Below are positions 51,465-61,611 of a DNA stretch of 64,000 bases, in pieces. This DNA is from Woeseiaceae bacterium (lineage in GTDB: Bacteria > Pseudomonadota > Gammaproteobacteria > Steroidobacterales > Woeseiaceae). Position 1 is the stretch's first letter, and each line of letters begins with the position of its first letter. Below the pieces are notes generated by a model. It saw nothing but the letters and a program-made list of their open reading frames with translations. It was not told the DNA's origin and made no database searches. The translations under genes and the position numbers were made by a program. Location of the stretch: positions 1-64,000 of the forward strand of contig JAJFKU010000032.1 in assembly GCA_021773035.1 (NCBI GenBank), in the 5' to 3' direction.

Positions 51465-52762
51465 CTGGCTTTCGCTCTCGGTCGGTTACGCCTCGCGCCG
51501 CGCGCGTTCTTGCCGGGTCGTCCTTTCGCACCTGTTGGTGACTTCTTACGCCCGCCCGGGCGGCCACCCGACGGACGCGGGCTACCTGAACGCGGCGGCT
51601 TGCCCTTGTGGATAGGCTCCGCCTTAATACGTTTGTCGACATCGTAGCCAGCGACGTATTCCTTCTTGATCTCAGACTTCAACAGCCTTTCGATATCTTT
51701 CAGAAGCTTCAGTTCATCGACACAGACCAGCGATATCGCCGTCCCCGCCTGCCCTGCACGCGCGGTTCGACCAATGCGATGCACGTAGTCTTCCGGTACA
51801 TGCGGCAGCTCAAAATTCACGACGTGCGGCAGCTTGTCGATATCCAGACCTCTGGCCGCAATATCCGTCGCGACCAGCACGCGAATTTTACCTGCCTTGA
51901 AATCTCGCAGCGCCGAGGTGCGCGCACCCTGACTTTTATTACCATGAATCGCACTCGTCTCGATGCCGTCGCCATTCAGTTGTTTGGCCAGCCGGTTGGC
52001 ACCGTGTTTGGTACGTGTGAATACCAGCACCTGCCGCCAGTTACCTTTGCCAATCTGTTCCGACAACAACTCGCGTTTGCGTGCTTTATCTACAGGCATA
52101 ACCAGCTGCTGCACTTTTTCCGCCGTCGTGTTGCGCTGTGCGACCTGAACTTCGGTTGGACTGTTCAGCAAACCGTTCGCGAGGCTGCGAATTTCCGTCG
52201 AGAAAGTCGCCGAAAAAAGCAGGTTCTGACGTTTCGCTGGCAGTTCTTTGATGATCTGCTTGATGTCTCTGATGAAGCCCATATCGAGCATTCGATCCGC
52301 TTCATCGAGCACCAGCATTTCGACACCTGACAGGTTGATGTTGCCTTGCCGTATGTGATCGAGCAATCGCCCGGGTGTTGCGATGACAACATCGACACCG
52401 CGGCGAATCTTGCTTATCTGCGGCCGCGCGCTGACGCCGCCATAAATCTCCATACTGCGAATCGGGCGGTGCTTGCCATAGTTCTGCACACTCTCATTGA
52501 CCTGTGCCGCGAGTTCGCGAGTCGGTGTAAGGATGAGTGCACGGATACGCCGTGGCCCGTCCGACTTCCGTTGCAGTCGCTGCAGCATCGGCAAGGTGAA
52601 GGCAGCCGTCTTTCCGGTGCCTGTTTGCGCGGCAGCGAGGACATCGTGACCGTCCAGTACCAGCGGTATGGCTTTGGACTGAATCGGGGTGGTTTCGCTG
52701 TAGCCCTGTTCTTCGACAGCACGCAGCAATTCGGCCGACAGGCCGAGTTGGTTAAATAACAT
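51461..52762 (-). CDS. rhlE: DEAD-box RNA helicase RhlE
   Basis: A 433-residue DEAD-box helicase with [15 protein letters not shown] (Q motif), [36 protein letters not shown] and [15 protein letters not shown]. The C-terminal tail after about residue 370 is basic and rich in Gly, Pro, Arg and Lys ([20 protein letters not shown]), as in RhlE, and should bind RNA. RhlE works in ribosome assembly and cold adaptation. A C-terminal overlap of four bases with the pseudogene on the other strand is seen. Confidence 0.94.
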   Translation of the reverse strand: MLFNQLGLSAELLRAVEEQGYSETTPIQSKAIPLVLDGHDVLAAAQTGTGKTAAFTLPMLQRLQRKSDGPRRIRALILTPTRELAAQVNESVQNYGKHRPIRSMEIYGGVSARPQISKIRRGVDVVIATPGRLLDHIRQGNINLSGVEMLVLDEADRMLDMGFIRDIKQIIKELPAKRQNLLFSATFSTEIRSLANGLLNSPTEVQVAQRNTTAEKVQQLVMPVDKARKRELLSEQIGKGNWRQVLVFTRTKHGANRLAKQLNGDGIETSAIHGNKSQGARTSALRDFKAGKIRVLVATDIAARGLDIDKLPHVVNFELPHVPEDYVHRIGRTARAGQAGTAISLVCVDELKLLKDIERLLKSEIKKEYVAGYDVDKRIKAEPIHKGKPPRSGSPRPSGGRPGGRKKSPTGAKGRPGKNARGARRNRPRAKAS

Positions 52763-52958
52763 TGATTTTTCTCCGGGTCGCCTGATCCGACGCGTTTGAT
52801 AACGTGCGGTTCGGTCCAGGCTGGAATTTTTAAAGTGACTTCAGGTCTGCCTTATGCAGAGCTGGAGTGATTGGCGCAGACCGAGGTGCGCCATGACGGA
52901 GCGGACTGTAACAGATACCGGACCAAAAGAAAGGACTTAACCCGGAATTATCCTCAAT

Positions 52959-54110
52959 TCATTGATATTTAAAATATTTGCTGGAAAGTACTGCGAGGAT
53001 GGCTGTCGCTGCCAGCAACATTGCGAGCTGCGGCAGCGCCGACGCGGCGCCCGATTGAAAACTGATGAGCTTGTGCAGAGCGTCCATCGTCCACCCGGTC
53101 GGTGTCAGTTTTTGAACCGCTTGCATCCACTGCGGCGCCACCTCGATCGGCCACCAGCAACCACCGAGTGCCGCCAGCCCGTTGGCCGCCAATACGCCCA
53201 GCCCGGCCGCCTGACCTGAAGTATTCGCAATGCTGCCCAGCAACAGCCCTGCCGATGCACAGAATCCCGCCCAGACCGCCAGTACCACCAGCACCATGCC
53301 AAAATCAGGGCCCCAGACCATTTTGAACAGCAGCGTGCCCACAAGCAACGCAACGCAGACCTGCACTGCGGCAAGAAACATGCGACCGCCCCATTTTCCG
53401 GCAACCACTTCGTGGCGTGTAATTGGAACCGACGCCAGCCGCCTAAGCAGTCCCTGCTGGCGCTCGATAACGAGCATCGAACCACCGCTGGTCAGAACTA
53501 CGAGAATGGTAAACATGACCAGTATGCCGGGCACCGCCTGCTCGAATCCCGATGGAATCTGGCGCCGCTTGCCAGCCGGTGAAACGTCAAGTTGCCAGTT
53601 GCGCGGCAAGCCGTTTAAGGCGATCAGGTCCGCTGCCGTCAACGCTTCTTCGGAACCCGTATCGGCAACCACTATGTCGGCAAGCGCGGTATACAGACTT
53701 CGCTGTACGCGCATTACCTCGTAGTCGCGTGACAGCGCCGAGGCTTTGGTCTCAAAGCTCGCAGTAACTGCGTTTGCCGATACGATCTGCGCCGACAATC
53801 CGGGATCAAATGTCAACGTACGTCGCGGTGCAGCCTCGCCCTCAGTGATCGACGACGTTTCTATCCAGACCGGCACGAAATCGTTGTCCCGCAGGCGCAG
53901 GTCTATCTGGTCTCGAAGAAAGCCGGGCTCTTCGGCAACAACGGTCAACGGCGTTGGTTCTCCAGCACTCACTCTCGACGAAAAACCGCCCGTTATCGTA
54001 CCGATGAAATAGAAAAATATCGGCGGCATGACGAAGATCCACAACAGCGTCGAGCCCTGCCGAAGCTGGTGCTTCGCATCGTTCCAGGCAATGAAGAATA
54101 TCTGCCGCAT
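52959..54110 (-). CDS. ABC-2 type transporter permease (third gene of operon)
   Basis: A 383-residue permease from ATG 54110, overlapping the previous gene's stop by one base (TGATG). One N-terminal helix, a large periplasmic part (about 45-215), and five C-terminal helices with GILVMFTILVVLTSGGSMLV and ERQQGLLRRLASVPIT, the ABC-2 membrane segment with its EC-loop-type region. It pairs with the second permease and the ATPase upstream as an exporter of unknown substrate. Confidence 0.9.
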   Translation of the reverse strand: MRQIFFIAWNDAKHQLRQGSTLLWIFVMPPIFFYFIGTITGGFSSRVSAGEPTPLTVVAEEPGFLRDQIDLRLRDNDFVPVWIETSSITEGEAAPRRTLTFDPGLSAQIVSANAVTASFETKASALSRDYEVMRVQRSLYTALADIVVADTGSEEALTAADLIALNGLPRNWQLDVSPAGKRRQIPSGFEQAVPGILVMFTILVVLTSGGSMLVIERQQGLLRRLASVPITRHEVVAGKWGGRMFLAAVQVCVALLVGTLLFKMVWGPDFGMVLVVLAVWAGFCASAGLLLGSIANTSGQAAGLGVLAANGLAALGGCWWPIEVAPQWMQAVQKLTPTGWTMDALHKLISFQSGAASALPQLAMLLAATAILAVLSSKYFKYQ

Positions 54111-55342
54111 CACTTGCTCGCAAAACCCGTCTGCAGACGCCAGCTGCAAACTGCCAGGCCGCTCACCGCCATTGCAGCGACGGTACACCAGTTTCGCAAA
54201 TCGAACGTCCAGGGCGATACCGAGGTCAGTTCGTCGGTCAGCTGACTCACAACATAGCCGTTGGGAGACCATCGACCGATCGCGGACAGCCAGTCCGGCA
54301 ACACCTCGAGTGGAAAGAAACTACCGCCCATCATCAATAGCGGGAAAACCAGAATAGTTGTAAAAAGATCCGCAGCCCTCATGTTTGGCAGCAACATCTG
54401 CAATGCCGCAAACCACCCAAACAGGCCGACACCCGAAACGACTATCCAGACCATCGACGGCAGGAATTTGCTCCACACGATGTCGTGATATAGAAAGCCG
54501 ACGAACAGGGTTGCGCCACCGATGATCGCCATCAGCAGCGCGGCAGCCAGCGCCTTGCCGAAAACAAAAAGGCCAGGCAGTCCGGGCGTGGAAACCAGTC
54601 GCCGCAGGGTGCCGGACTCTCGTTCTTTCCAGTAATCCGCCGAGAGCCCCTGTGCCGCAAACATCAGCGCCATCAGGACGATGCCTGGCAGGAATAATAG
54701 TGCGATATCCGGACGTGGTTCCGCAGGAGGCGGAGCCACGATCTCGACGCCCAGCAACGGTTGGGTAAGCTGCGGTCCAAGTTTCTGCATCTTGTCGTTA
54801 ATCTGCACGGCAAGATCCGAGACGAATAAATCGGAGGGCCGATCGAGCGGGCCGCCGTCGCGGATTTTTGCGATTTCCGGGCCGAAGGTCACCTGCAGGT
54901 AAAAACCGGCGTCGAGAAGAACCTCGGCGATGTCCTCGATAATACCCGGCAGAATGGTTTGCGAGGGGTTGGTTTTCAGTGTCAGCGTCGCAGCGGTGTT
55001 GTTGAGAAACGCGTCCTGAAAACCCGCCGGAATAGTCAGAAACCCGCTGGCCTCACCCGCTTCGATAAGTTCACCACCCTTCTCGGCAGAAACCGGCTGC
55101 ACGCCGATGAGTTCAGCCATTTCTTCCCGCCCGAACGCCGCAGTGACTGCACCACTCAGCAGCGTGTCGTCCAGATCGGCGATCAGCAGCACGCCCATCG
55201 GACCGTCATCGCCATCCCGATCCATCATCAGGGTTATGAGGCCACCAATCATGAACGGGATACCGATCCAGATCAGAATCGCAACAACGTCCTGCCGCCA
55301 GCGGGCAATGTCTTTCCTGAAAGTCGCGAACAGAAACGTCAT
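54110..55342 (-). CDS. ABC-2 type transporter permease
   Basis: A 410-residue permease with an N-terminal membrane helix (about 18-38), a long extracytoplasmic domain (about 45-205) and six C-terminal helices with RESGTLRRLVSTPGLPGLFV, the coupling-helix region of ABC-2 proteins. It begins two bases after the ATPase gene and overlaps the third gene by one base, so the three subunits are made together. Confidence 0.9.
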   Translation of the reverse strand: MTFLFATFRKDIARWRQDVVAILIWIGIPFMIGGLITLMMDRDGDDGPMGVLLIADLDDTLLSGAVTAAFGREEMAELIGVQPVSAEKGGELIEAGEASGFLTIPAGFQDAFLNNTAATLTLKTNPSQTILPGIIEDIAEVLLDAGFYLQVTFGPEIAKIRDGGPLDRPSDLFVSDLAVQINDKMQKLGPQLTQPLLGVEIVAPPPAEPRPDIALLFLPGIVLMALMFAAQGLSADYWKERESGTLRRLVSTPGLPGLFVFGKALAAALLMAIIGGATLFVGFLYHDIVWSKFLPSMVWIVVSGVGLFGWFAALQMLLPNMRAADLFTTILVFPLLMMGGSFFPLEVLPDWLSAIGRWSPNGYVVSQLTDELTSVSPWTFDLRNWCTVAAMAVSGLAVCSWRLQTGFASK

Positions 55343-55344
55343 AG

Positions 55345-56289
55345 CTACTCGCGCAACTCCTTGCCCGTGAGCAGCAAAAACAGGGTTTCGAGATTGGGGC
55401 TTCGCAGATTGGTCTCCCTGACAACACCTCCGGCCCCGCTGATCGACTCGAAGATAGCGGGAAGATACTGCGAAGCGGCTGTCATCGTTAGCGTCAACGA
55501 GTTGTCGTTCTCGGAGAGCACCTCCAGGTCACCGATACCGCGCGCGACCACTGCCGCGCCAAGGCCACTCGAAAACTCACCGTTAAGCTGCAAAACATCG
55601 CGCGCTCCCAGCTGTGCCTTGAGTTCGGCCACCGTTCCCTCGGCGATCAATTTGCCATGGTCGATGATCGCCAGAGAATCGCACAGGCGCTCAGCCTCTT
55701 CCATGTAGTGCGTTGTATAGAGAACGCAGGCACCGGCATCGCGCTCGGCCTCGACCATCTCAAACAGCCGTTGGCGCGACTGCGGATCAACGCCGACGGT
55801 GGGTTCGTCAAGCAACAGCACCTTGGGCTTATGAACGATGCCGCAGCCAAAATTCAGGCGGCGCTTCATGCCCCCGGAGAAGGTTTTGGGCAAGTCCCTG
55901 GCGCGATCCGCGAGGCCAATGTAGCCGAGGACATCGCGCACGCGAGATTCGAGATCAGCACCGCGAAGACCGTAGGCCTTGCCCCAGTAGTACAGGTTCT
56001 CGAGCGCCGGCAGATCCTCGTAGAGCGCGAGTTCCTGCGGCACAACGCCCAGCGAAGCTTTGGCTTTCCTGCCATTCCTGACAATGTCAAAGCCGGCGAT
56101 GCTGATCGTTCCGGAAGTGGGTGGCAGCAGCCCGGAGATACAGTTGATCGTCGTTGATTTGCCTGCGCCGTTCGGACCCAACAAGCCGAAGATTTTTCCC
56201 TGACCTGCGGCGAACCCGATGTCATCGACAGCAGCAAGGTCACCGTATTGTTTCGTCAGATTCTCAACTGAGAGCAAGCCAGACTCCAA
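55345..56289 (-). CDS. ABC transporter ATP-binding protein
   Basis: A 314-residue ATPase, first gene of the operon. Walker A LLGPNGAGKSTTI, signature FSGGMKRRLNFG, Walker B KVLLLDEPTVGVDP and the switch His in YTTHYMEEAE are intact. It is of the ABC-2/DRR-type export group (CcmA-like), commonly pumping antibiotics or lipids, with a C-terminal domain from about 225. Two different permeases follow, so the exporter is probably a heterodimer plus ATPase dimer. Confidence 0.95.
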   Translation of the reverse strand: MESGLLSVENLTKQYGDLAAVDDIGFAAGQGKIFGLLGPNGAGKSTTINCISGLLPPTSGTISIAGFDIVRNGRKAKASLGVVPQELALYEDLPALENLYYWGKAYGLRGADLESRVRDVLGYIGLADRARDLPKTFSGGMKRRLNFGCGIVHKPKVLLLDEPTVGVDPQSRQRLFEMVEAERDAGACVLYTTHYMEEAERLCDSLAIIDHGKLIAEGTVAELKAQLGARDVLQLNGEFSSGLGAAVVARGIGDLEVLSENDNSLTLTMTAASQYLPAIFESISGAGGVVRETNLRSPNLETLFLLLTGKELRE

Positions 56290-56336
56290 TCACCGCCGGG
56301 CACTGAAGATTACACCAAGGACGCCCGGGATTCTCG

Positions 56337-57515
56337 CTACTTAAGACCGAACAATGGCCGCAGCAACTTCGTTCTGCGAATGACGAAATCATGTATTAAC
56401 AAACAACCGCCGATGGTAGCAAGCACGACAAGACTCGATTCGACGACGGGTCCCAGGGAGAAGCGCGCGAGATTGTATCCTGCCACCACGATGATGGTCT
56501 GATGCAGGATGTACCAGGGGTAGACGGCCTCGGTGGCGTACGGCAACCATTTCATGGGTCTATTCAGTAACTGATGACCCCAGCCGAGAATCGTCAGTAT
56601 CCACAGCCAGCGGTTGAAGTAAACGATCAGCATACCGGCTTGTTCAACGATGAAAGACGGCTCCTCCGGCATCAGTTCGACGCGTAGCAACAGTAGTGCA
56701 AAGCACGTTGCTGCCAACGCCAGCGTCAGCTTTCTGATCCTTGCAAGTTCTGCCCACAAACCGGCATCGCGCCCGATCAGGTAACCGATCAGAAAGAACG
56801 TGAAGTACATTGCATGGGCATACCAGTCGTCCAGCAGTGCATGACTGATATACGGAAACCTGGGGTAAACAAAATTGCCATAGATCATTAGCGGCACGAC
56901 CGGAACCACGATGATGCTGACGCTGCGCAGGGACCGAACCCAGCGGCGAAAACCGCTCAACGGGCCGTCCAGCAGCTTCGCGACAGGTATCAGCAACAAA
57001 GTGTAAAACAGCAAATACGGCAAGTACCAAAGGTGATTCCAGGTCCAGTGGATCTGTTCCTCTCCAGCCCAGGCTTCGCCCGGAAAATCCTGAAACGTCA
57101 GGTACTGTCCCATGAACCTCAGGAACCCCGGTTCGATCAGTCCCTTACTCAGGGCCTCGTAATAACACTGCGGCGCGACAACGATCGCCATGCCGAACAG
57201 CAGCGGCAACAGCAATCGCCAGATTCGCCTTGCAGCAAAGCGACCGGCGCTGACCTTGCCCCAGACGAAACTGACGGCCAATCCGGAGATGATGAACAAC
57301 AGGGACATGCGCCATTGGTTGACAAGCAGTCTCGGCACATCGAGCCACTCGGTCTGGTACGGGGACTTTACGTGCCAGCTCTCGCCTTGCGCATAAAGCA
57401 TACTGACGTGGTAAAGGATCAGCAGGCTGAACGCCATAACCCGAAGCGCGTCTATGTCGTAGCGACGCCCGCGGTCTGCTGTTGATATTGCTGCTCCATT
57501 ACTGGCTTCGCTCAT
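56337..57515 (-). CDS. Acyltransferase-3 family membrane protein
   Basis: A 392-residue protein with about ten helices from ATG 57515 (GAGG seven bases upstream). The Acyl_transf_3 pattern is visible: RRYDIDALRVMAFSLLILYH with its conserved His, MSLLFIISGLAVSF, NHLWYLPYLLFYTLLL, and YPWYILHQTIIVV. These enzymes O-acylate glycans or lipids at the inner membrane (OafA/OpgC group). It is divergent from a LytTR-type regulator, which is its likely controller. Confidence 0.9.
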   Translation of the reverse strand: MSEASNGAAISTADRGRRYDIDALRVMAFSLLILYHVSMLYAQGESWHVKSPYQTEWLDVPRLLVNQWRMSLLFIISGLAVSFVWGKVSAGRFAARRIWRLLLPLLFGMAIVVAPQCYYEALSKGLIEPGFLRFMGQYLTFQDFPGEAWAGEEQIHWTWNHLWYLPYLLFYTLLLIPVAKLLDGPLSGFRRWVRSLRSVSIIVVPVVPLMIYGNFVYPRFPYISHALLDDWYAHAMYFTFFLIGYLIGRDAGLWAELARIRKLTLALAATCFALLLLRVELMPEEPSFIVEQAGMLIVYFNRWLWILTILGWGHQLLNRPMKWLPYATEAVYPWYILHQTIIVVAGYNLARFSLGPVVESSLVVLATIGGCLLIHDFVIRRTKLLRPLFGLK

Positions 57516-57671
57516 GATCATTCCTCTGCACCGACTCGAGGACAGCAGAATCCTCGCCTGTGCCACGTCGTACCACCGGAAAGGGCCAAATCGTGGCGCT
57601 CTTGTGACGAACGGCGGGATCGGGGGACGAATAGTCGCTGAATTCGGGCCTTACAGGGTAGGATTGCGCCT

Positions 57672-58523
57672 ATGACGCTCGAGCAATACCTTGCCAAACG
57701 CCGCTACTGGGAAATCGGCCACGTCCTGTTAATCGTTTTAATCAGCTTCGGTGCCAACCTGGGCGTTGAACTCATCGAGCGAGCGCGCATTGGCGGCAGC
57801 TTCGACAGCAAAGAACCGCTGATACTCGAGGCGACCAGCCATATCGCAATGGCGCTGGTGATCCCACTGCTACTGCTGTTCGACAGGCTGGTACCGATTC
57901 GCCTGGCGACGTGGTTCAGCAGCCTCGCAGCTCATGTTTTTTTCAGCGCCGTTTTCTCGCTTGCCCACGTCACCCTGATGTACTGGGCACGCGTTTTCAT
58001 CTTCAGCATTGTCGGCGCCCCGGCCCGGTATCGCTGGAGCAACTGGTTGGGCGAATTTAGCTACGAGTATCTCAAGGATTTCCGCAGTTATTTTCTGGTC
58101 CTTGTACTGTCGTATTTATATCGCTTCACTATTCGGCGCCTGCAGGGCGAAGCCGGTTTCCTGTCCGAAGAGAAGGACGAGCAGACGGTCGCCGGTATGT
58201 CCGATCGTTTTCTGATCAAAAAACTTGGCCGGGAGTTCCTCGTCCGCATTGATGAAATCGACTGGGTGGAGTCCTGCGGCAACTACGTCAATCTGCATGT
58301 CGGCGACCGCGTCTATCCGCTACGCGAAACGATGACCCGCATAGACGAGAGGCTGCTACCGCTAGGTTTTCAGCGCGTCCATCGCAGCGCAATCGTCAAC
58401 CTGGAGCAAGTATCTGAAATCGTCGCGTTCGACACCGGTGACGGCCAGGCGAAGTTGAAGTCTGACGTCATGGTGCCGGTAAGCAGGCGTTTTCGACAGG
58501 AACTCAGGGCGCGCCTTTCCTGA
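57672..58523 (+). CDS. LytTR-domain regulator with N-terminal membrane helices
   Basis: A 283-residue protein. About four hydrophobic helices fill residues 15-165, and the C-terminal LytTR DNA-binding domain (about 180-283) has FLIKKLGREFLVRIDEIDWV, SCGNYVNLHVG, YPLRETMTRI and GFQRVHRSAIVNL. Membrane-bound LytTR regulators often control the gene next door. The divergent acyltransferase is the candidate target. Start ATG 57672. Confidence 0.9.
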   Translation: MTLEQYLAKRRYWEIGHVLLIVLISFGANLGVELIERARIGGSFDSKEPLILEATSHIAMALVIPLLLLFDRLVPIRLATWFSSLAAHVFFSAVFSLAHVTLMYWARVFIFSIVGAPARYRWSNWLGEFSYEYLKDFRSYFLVLVLSYLYRFTIRRLQGEAGFLSEEKDEQTVAGMSDRFLIKKLGREFLVRIDEIDWVESCGNYVNLHVGDRVYPLRETMTRIDERLLPLGFQRVHRSAIVNLEQVSEIVAFDTGDGQAKLKSDVMVPVSRRFRQELRARLS

Positions 58524-58579
58524 GCCATTCCGCCGCGAATTGTGTAGTATTTCCGGCCAAGCTGATGTGGAGAATCTCA

Positions 58580-60355
58580 ATGTTTCGTAACACCCTGCTG
58601 GTGCTTTTTTCCGGCGTAGTTCTTGCCGCCTGCGAACCCGATTCTCCTGCCGTTGAGCTTACAGAGCAGACCTCCGAAGCGCCCCGCAGCGTAGAAGCCA
58701 TCGCCGACGAAGCACTCGCGGCGATGCTTGAGCGCTACCCTTCCTGGGCAACGAACTATTCGATAGAGGGGGCACGCCACGACCGGCTATTCGACAACTC
58801 CCTCGAGGCACTGGCGACATGGCAAGCGCTTGAAGACGGATGGCTGGCTGAACTGGAAGCTATCGGTGAGCCAGCAGAAGTCGGCAGCCGCGATTGGGTG
58901 ACGTGGGGAATTCTGTACGAAACTCTCGCGGCAGAAAAAGCCACACGCATCTGCCGTAAGGAACTCTGGGAGACCAGCACCACGACAGCGTGGTACACGG
59001 GCATGCCTTTCGTATTCGATATCCAGCCGCTGGAAACAGACGAACTCAGGGAACAGGCACTGGCGAGGCTGGGCGAAGTTGACGAATTCATAGACACCGA
59101 GATCGCCAACCTGAGAAAAGGCCTGGAACTGGGTTACAGCTCGCCGCGCCTGACCGTGGACGCTGTGCCCGAGGAAATCCGTGCGCTGCGCGACGAGAAC
59201 TCCCCGTTCCTGTCGATCGGTGCTCGCGCCGAGGACGAAGTGTTCGAGGGTGCTGTGCAGTTGATTTTCGACGAGGAAATTGTGCCTGCCATCAACCGCT
59301 TTGCCAGTTTTGTCGAAGGAGAGTACCTCGAGCAGGCACGTGAAGATATCGCCCTGAGCCACAATCCGAACGGCGCCGAATGTTACCCGGCACTGGTGCG
59401 ATCGTTCGCAACCATCCAACCGACAGCTGACGAAATCCATGCCCTGGGTCTCGCACAAATGTCGAAGATACGCGGTGAAATGGAAGCGATCCTCGCGGAG
59501 CATTACGAGGGCGAGTCGGTCGAAAAATTCGTACGACGCATCAACGTCGACCCGGGATTCACCTTCCGTTCAGAGGAGGAGGTGTTGCAGTACTCAGTCG
59601 ATTCGCTCGACGCCGCAAAGCAAAAAATGGCCGACGTATTCGGGTTGCTGCCGAAGGCCGATGTCGTGATCAAACCCTACCCTGCCTTCGCCGCCAGTGG
59701 CGTCGGTGAGTACCACTCATCTTCAGAGGACGGTACCCGACCGGGAATTTTCTACATCGCCGTGCGCGACCCGGAAAACCGCTCACGCGCAACGCAGCAA
59801 TCGACGCTTTATCACGAAACTTATCCCGGACATCACCTGCAGGGCGCGATCGCGCTCGAACTGGGCGATAAGGTACATACGGTCGCCCGTTACCTGTGGA
59901 ACTCCGGCTACGGTGAAGGCTGGGCATTGTACTCGGAGCGGGTTGCGCAGGAACTGGAGCTCTACAGCGGCCCGCTCGACCTCATGGGCCTGCTTTCGGA
60001 CCAGGCGGCACGTGCCGCACGACTCGTCATCGACACGGGAATCCACACCAGGGGCTGGTCACGCCAACAGGCCGTCGACTATATGATGAACAACACGGGC
60101 TGGGCGGCGGTCGATATCCAGAACGACATCAATCGCTATATTTCGTGGCCGGGTCAGGCGAACGCCTACATGCTCGGCATGCTCGAGATTCGGCGGCTGC
60201 GAGACCTGGCCGAAACCGAACTCGGCGAGCAGTTCGACCTACGCGATTTTCACGATCGCATTCTCGAAAACGGCAGCATGACCCTGCCGATGGTCGAGCA
60301 GGCGGTGCTGGCGTGGATAGAAGCAACCCGGGGGGAAATGGTGCCGGATAGGTGA
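58580..60355 (+). CDS. DUF885 lipoprotein (putative zinc peptidase)
   Basis: A 591-residue lipoprotein from ATG 58580 (GGAG seven bases upstream), with lipobox VLAAC. The DUF885 signature LYHETYPGHHLQGAIAL at about residue 410 holds an HExxxxHH zinc motif, followed by GYGEGWALYSERVAQE, where Glu residues provide the third ligand and base. The family is proposed to be a metal-dependent peptidase, with activity mostly untested. Its last codons run 17 bases into the antisense tRNA-Thr gene. Confidence 0.9.
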   Translation: MFRNTLLVLFSGVVLAACEPDSPAVELTEQTSEAPRSVEAIADEALAAMLERYPSWATNYSIEGARHDRLFDNSLEALATWQALEDGWLAELEAIGEPAEVGSRDWVTWGILYETLAAEKATRICRKELWETSTTTAWYTGMPFVFDIQPLETDELREQALARLGEVDEFIDTEIANLRKGLELGYSSPRLTVDAVPEEIRALRDENSPFLSIGARAEDEVFEGAVQLIFDEEIVPAINRFASFVEGEYLEQAREDIALSHNPNGAECYPALVRSFATIQPTADEIHALGLAQMSKIRGEMEAILAEHYEGESVEKFVRRINVDPGFTFRSEEEVLQYSVDSLDAAKQKMADVFGLLPKADVVIKPYPAFAASGVGEYHSSSEDGTRPGIFYIAVRDPENRSRATQQSTLYHETYPGHHLQGAIALELGDKVHTVARYLWNSGYGEGWALYSERVAQELELYSGPLDLMGLLSDQAARAARLVIDTGIHTRGWSRQQAVDYMMNNTGWAAVDIQNDINRYISWPGQANAYMLGMLEIRRLRDLAETELGEQFDLRDFHDRILENGSMTLPMVEQAVLAWIEATRGEMVPDR

Positions 60356-60414
60356 TTCGAACACCTGACCCCATCATTACGAATGATGTGCTCTACCGAC
60401 TGAGCTAATCCGGC
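60339..60414 (-). tRNA. tRNA-Thr (anticodon CGT)
   Basis: The minus strand folds as GCCGGAT acceptor, TAGCTCAGTCGGTAGAGC D arm, anticodon stem CATCA/TGATG with loop TTCGTAA (anticodon CGT, reading ACG), a T arm CAGGTGTTCGAATCACCT and an ATCCGGC-A end with encoded CCA at 60339-60341. It overlaps the DUF885 gene's 3' end on the opposite strand. Confidence 0.97.
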
Positions 60415-60476
60415 ACGGGTAAGCGGCGCGCAGTATAGCCTCGCGGCCAACGCCCGAAAAGGGCTTTTGCCAATTA

Positions 60477-60881
60477 TTATTCGGCGCTGCGCACCCGGAT
60501 AATGAGTTCGACGCCGTCGCATTCGGTGCCCGCGGGCAAGGCCGGAAGCCCGAGAATCTCTATATCGTCCTCCGGAATGTCGGTTAGCTGACCGGTATCG
60601 ACGTTGTAGAAGTGATGGTGCGGCATCGTCGAGGAGTCGAACAGGCGCCGCTCGGGGTCGATCATGCACTCCTTGATGAGGCCTTTTTTTGCAAACAAAT
60701 TCAAACAGTTATAGACCGTTGCTTTAACCGCTTTACGCTTTCGGCCGCGCAGTCTTTTGACAACCTGCTCGGCCGACACGTGCTGCGGCTTTCTGAGCAG
60801 TATGGACGCGATCTCAAGCCGCTGCGGTGTCGGCGAGATACCCAGCTGTGCAAATCTGGCCAGAATCTTTACGCGAGTCAT
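60477..60881 (-). CDS. Fur-family transcriptional regulator (PerR/Irr-like)
   Basis: A 134-residue Fur protein. The winged helix contains GISPTPQRLEIASILL and KATVYNCLNLFAKKGLIKE; the regulatory metal site has PHHHFYNVDTGQLTDI. The C-terminal structural zinc cysteines (two CxxC pairs) are missing, with only one Cys (TECDGVEL). This variant type resembles peroxide- or haem-sensing Fur relatives more than the iron-dependent Fur. The gene is divergent from the minor pilin operon. Confidence 0.85.
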   Translation of the reverse strand: MTRVKILARFAQLGISPTPQRLEIASILLRKPQHVSAEQVVKRLRGRKRKAVKATVYNCLNLFAKKGLIKECMIDPERRLFDSSTMPHHHFYNVDTGQLTDIPEDDIEILGLPALPAGTECDGVELIIRVRSAE

Positions 60882-60978
60882 ACTCGGATTTCCTGTCTTT
60901 TGGCGTATTCCGCCCCGATTCTAGCAGAGCAATCGCGTCCTGCCCGTGAGCAAAATACCAATGCACAGGGAGGTCCGG

Positions 60979-61512
60979 ATGTTTATTCGAAATCAAGGGT
61001 TTACGCTTTACGAGCTGTTGCTGACCGTGGTCCTGATCGCGATCATCGGCAGCATCGCCATCCCGTCGTTTTCGGCCATTACCGCGCGTCAGCGCCAGCG
61101 CGTTGAGATCGATGCCCTGTTCCATGCGATTCACCTGGCCCGTAAGGAATCGATCATGCGCCGCAAAGTCGTATCGCTGTGCCCGAGCCGGGACGGGCAG
61201 AGCTGCTCGCCCGGCAAGGACTGGTCGGACGGCTGGCTGATGTTCGAAAATACCGACAGAGACTCCCCGCCACGGCTGGACAGCGCAGAGACATTGCTGC
61301 GACAGCACCGTGTCAGTTCGAATGTACGGATCTCCGCCAACCGCAGCGGATTCACGCTCAGGGCAACGTTTCTGCGGGCCACCAACGGTTCCTTCGTCTT
61401 CTGTGACTCGCAGGGCCGCATCGCTCCAAGGGCGTTGGTCGTTAGCTACACGGGCCGGCCGCGTGTCGCGAGTCTCAAGACAAACGGCGAGGCCTACACA
61501 TGTGCGGATTAA
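60979..61512 (+). CDS. fimT: GspH/FimT-family type IV minor pilin
   Basis: A 177-residue protein starting at ATG 60979 with AGGGAGG upstream. The prepilin peptidase site is FIRNQG|FTLYELL with Glu at position +5, followed by a hydrophobic helix (LLTVVLIAIIGSIAIPSF). The GspH/FimT domain follows with SLCPSRDGQSC and KDWSDGWLMF. Minor pilins of this kind prime type IV pilus assembly, and FimT can bind DNA for natural transformation. It is first in the operon. Confidence 0.92.
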   Translation: MFIRNQGFTLYELLLTVVLIAIIGSIAIPSFSAITARQRQRVEIDALFHAIHLARKESIMRRKVVSLCPSRDGQSCSPGKDWSDGWLMFENTDRDSPPRLDSAETLLRQHRVSSNVRISANRSGFTLRATFLRATNGSFVFCDSQGRIAPRALVVSYTGRPRVASLKTNGEAYTCAD

Positions 61513-61611
61513 GTAAAATACAAGTGACGGGTTTCGACCGCTTGTCGGGGCCGGAATGCCGTCTGTCGGCGGCCCGGACAGCGAGGGAACCGACCCTTTA
61601 TAGTCAGCCGC

